A stretch of 64,000 bases of DNA. Origin: an uncultured Clostridia bacterium. Its GTDB lineage: Bacteria > Bacillota > Clostridia > Oscillospirales > Acutalibacteraceae. A program made the translations under genes and the position numbers. Positions 62,261-64,000 of this stretch are shown here, piece by piece. Below the pieces are notes generated by a model. That model was given only the letters and a program-made list of their open reading frames with translations. It did no database searches and had not been told where the DNA came from. The DNA lies in NCBI GenBank assembly GCA_946500295.1, contig CAMMVF010000002.1, positions 83,053 through 147,052 of the forward strand, given 5' to 3'. The first letter of the stretch is position 1. Each line of letters begins with the position of its first letter.

Positions 62261-63193
62261 CTACTCCACTATGAACTCCGATACTGCTTTCTTTATTGCC
62301 TTTGAATGTCCAGACAGCAAATGACCACCTGTTTCAAATGAAAAAAATGTACAATTGGGAAACCTCTTAACTGCTTTTTCTGTATCTGTATAGCTTGCCA
62401 ATTTATCGTCTTTGGCGTGAAAAACCAATGTCGGCACTTGTAACTCTTCAATACGATAATCATCATAATTTCTCGCCATATCAAGATTTGTTACAGAAGC
62501 ATCCAATACCACACCATTTTTTCTATCACCAACGGGAAGCATACTGTAAATCGTAGACGGTTCCATACCCATAATCGGGTCAAATAATGGGCTAATAAGA
62601 AACATTGTAAAGTCATTGCATAAAAACGCAGGCGGTCCTGCATATTCAGAATATTTTTCTGGTTTTTCTGTAAATGGCATTGCAGAACAGTATAAAATCA
62701 GTCCTTTTGTTCGTTCTGGATAATCCAAAGCGAAGCGAATAGCAACACTTCCGCCTGCTGATGTTGCCAGCAGATACACTTTATCAATTCCTAGTTTATC
62801 CAACAATTCCACATATGCTGTTGCTTGCTCGGCAGGTGTTCCGTTTCCTAAAATGTCACTTCCTAAGTATCCAAATCTTGATGGGGCAATAATTCTATAA
62901 TCAGAGCTAAAATCTTTACAGGTGTCATAGGCTTGGTCGAAGCCGCCAAAAATACCATGAACAGATAAAATTGCTTCACCCTCCCCTTTATCAACATAGC
63001 TCATGTTTCCATAACTCAAGGCAAGCGTTTTTGCTCCATAAGTAGACAGCCTTTCTCTGCCGGCTTTTACCGCAGCATTGCACCGTATTCCTTGAATAAT
63101 CAAATATGCTGCCAGAAAAAGCAGAATGCCTCCTACAATGTATGCCCACATATGTTTATACCAAACCTTTCTTACAGATTTTTTCATTCTCAT
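62261..63193 (-). CDS. Alpha/beta hydrolase with N-terminal membrane anchor
   Basis: 310 residues. One membrane helix (about 12-32, AYIVGGILLFLAAYLII), then an alpha/beta hydrolase: oxyanion LSVHGIFGG, nucleophile elbow LLATSAGGSVAIRFAL (ATSAG rather than GxSxG), aspartate HAKDDKLAS and histidine TGGHLLSGH. Substrate unknown. Its ATG overlaps the tetR stop (ATGA), so it is translationally coupled to and presumably repressed by that regulator. Confidence 0.85.
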   Translation of the reverse strand: MRMKKSVRKVWYKHMWAYIVGGILLFLAAYLIIQGIRCNAAVKAGRERLSTYGAKTLALSYGNMSYVDKGEGEAILSVHGIFGGFDQAYDTCKDFSSDYRIIAPSRFGYLGSDILGNGTPAEQATAYVELLDKLGIDKVYLLATSAGGSVAIRFALDYPERTKGLILYCSAMPFTEKPEKYSEYAGPPAFLCNDFTMFLISPLFDPIMGMEPSTIYSMLPVGDRKNGVVLDASVTNLDMARNYDDYRIEELQVPTLVFHAKDDKLASYTDTEKAVKRFPNCTFFSFETGGHLLSGHSKAIKKAVSEFIVE

Positions 63194-63804
63194 TTTCCAC
63201 TTCCTTTATAGGTATCGCAAAATTCCCTCACCATTAAAGTGAGTTCTTGTTTTGCTTCTTCTACTTTGTCAGGGTGCATATCGTATTTTTGCAGCAAATA
63301 AAAAATAGGAGTATAAAAGCGTAATGCGATAACATGAGGATTATCCCCTTTGATGACTTTTGCGTCTATAAGGTCAGAAAATATCTTTTCTTCATGTTCA
63401 ATTACACCCTTAATAAACAAATCTTCGAATAACTTGTTTATTTCTGGATTGTGATAGCGTTCTATTATCAGCATTTTACGAAATTTTGCAGCTACATCGT
63501 CTTGTAGATAGAATAGGAATAGGGCAGTTGCCACATCTACAAGTTTCTCTGTTGAAACGGTCTGATAAGAAAAATCTGCTCCATTTGTTTCTGGTAATCT
63601 CATAGCATTGCGAATTTTTTCCATCCGCTGTGAAAACACTTCAACACAAGAGTTGAAAATATCTTGTTTGCTTTTATAATGCTTATATAATGATGGTGCT
63701 TTTATTCCTACAGCTTCTGCAATTTCCCCGACATAAACGGCACTATATCCTTTTTCAGAAAATAGTGACAGTGCTTCAGCTAATATCTTTTGCTTTGTAT
63801 TCAT
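63190..63804 (-). CDS. TetR/AcrR-family transcriptional regulator
   Basis: 204 residues; N-terminal HTH KILAEALSLFSEKGYSAVYVGEIAEAVGIKAPSLYKHYKSKQDI-type pattern (helix-turn-helix about 20-50) and a helical ligand domain. AGGAGG precedes the ATG. Two matching palindromes in and beside its promoter are probable self-operators. It heads the alpha/beta hydrolase unit. Confidence 0.93.
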   Translation of the reverse strand: MNTKQKILAEALSLFSEKGYSAVYVGEIAEAVGIKAPSLYKHYKSKQDIFNSCVEVFSQRMEKIRNAMRLPETNGADFSYQTVSTEKLVDVATALFLFYLQDDVAAKFRKMLIIERYHNPEINKLFEDLFIKGVIEHEEKIFSDLIDAKVIKGDNPHVIALRFYTPIFYLLQKYDMHPDKVEEAKQELTLMVREFCDTYKGSGK

Positions 63805-63824
63805 TCATGCCATCCTCCTTTTTT

Positions 63825-63842
63825 GGCTAATCCGAATTAGCC
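63825..63842 (-). promoter_or_regulatory. Probable TetR operator O1
   Basis: Palindrome GGCTAAT, four bases, ATTAGCC. It lies between the -10 box and the ribosome site of tetR. Confidence 0.8.
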
Positions 63843-63848
63843 ATTCTT

Positions 63849-63877
63849 ATTATAGGCTAATTTGGATTAGCTGTCAA
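63849..63877 (-). promoter_or_regulatory. tetR promoter with embedded operator O2
   Basis: TTGACA, 17-base spacer, TATAAT on the minus strand. The spacer is almost entirely the palindrome GCTAAT, four bases, ATTAGC (63856-63871), matching O1. Confidence 0.85.
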
Positions 63878-63972
63878 GTGGGTGGGACAGCGTTCACAAA
63901 AAAGTTGCAAATAGCTTTGTCACTTCCTCTGCATAGAGATTACATCTCCTACAATAATAAATAAGGTTAAAG

Positions 63973-63999
63973 GCACGGTAGCCAGCCGTGTCTTTTTCC
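63973..63999 (+). terminator. Possible terminator at window end
   Basis: GGCACGG, loop, CCGTGTC followed by TTTTT on the plus strand. No plus-strand gene precedes it in the window; 63878-63972 shows nothing else recognisable. Confidence 0.4.
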
Positions 64000-64000
64000 A

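Overview
The window reads as chromosome of a spore-forming, probably anaerobic member of the Clostridia, most likely an Oscillospiraceae/Ruminococcaceae-type gut bacterium. Supporting signs are the sporulation genes ylbJ, yqfC and yqfD, a V/A-type ATPase operon, a PduL phosphotransacylase, HrcA/CIRCE control of a small heat-shock protein, a plant-oligosaccharide (raffinose type) utilisation operon, strong GGAGG ribosome sites and frequent GTG/TTG starts. Species assignment is inference; no rRNA is present.

Layout. 1-1.6 kb: 3'-truncated cbiA behind a cobalamin riboswitch and attenuator. 1.9-7.1 kb: potassium operon ktrB-ktrA-small membrane protein-kdpD-kdpE, with a KdpD lacking the usual N-terminal ATP-binding domain. 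7.2-16.3 kb: nine-gene V-type ATPase operon with its own promoter and a terminator-like leader hairpin. 16.4-24.3 kb: UPF0210/ACT pair, histidinol-phosphatase, YqgF nuclease, then sporulation genes ylbJ (followed by an asparagine synthetase) and yqfC-yqfD. 24.3-34.5 kb: single housekeeping genes (radical SAM protein, pduL, nitroreductase, mgsA, glyA, apgM) separated by several families of palindromic intergenic repeats, and one unusual protein that looks like a circularly permuted ROK/ASKHA kinase. 34.5-43.7 kb: pyrF, pyrC, acpP, aroE, aroK, pcrA and a CIRCE-controlled hsp20. 44.4-57.6 kb: galE-amylosucrase-fructokinase-galT-galK-alpha-galactosidase-ABC transporter operon with a divergent AraC-type regulator. 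57.7-57.9 kb: tRNA-Pro with a consensus promoter and terminator. 58-64 kb: membrane protein, then an accessory block that looks more A+T rich (methyltransferase, racemase, two Cys_rich_KTR proteins, serine hydrolase, alpha/beta hydrolase, TetR), in which two reading frames carry in-frame TAG codons.

How genes work together. The sugar operon forms a complete route: transporter imports an alpha-galactoside, GH36 removes galactose, GalK/GalT/GalE feed it to UDP-glucose and glucose-1-phosphate, the amylosucrase-family enzyme handles the released sucrose and the PfkB kinase phosphorylates fructose; the transporter ATPase must be encoded elsewhere. The Ktr channel and its regulators share one transcript, so potassium sensing and uptake are physically coupled.

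Most unusual points: the permuted ROK-like protein; a modular repeat family whose conserved TATAACCAAGT end supplies the stop codons of two genes and lies next to a third; tandem hairpin arrays spaced by GTGAAAT; and the paired palindromic operators embedded in the TetR promoter. No phage, integrase, CRISPR array or complete insertion sequence was seen.
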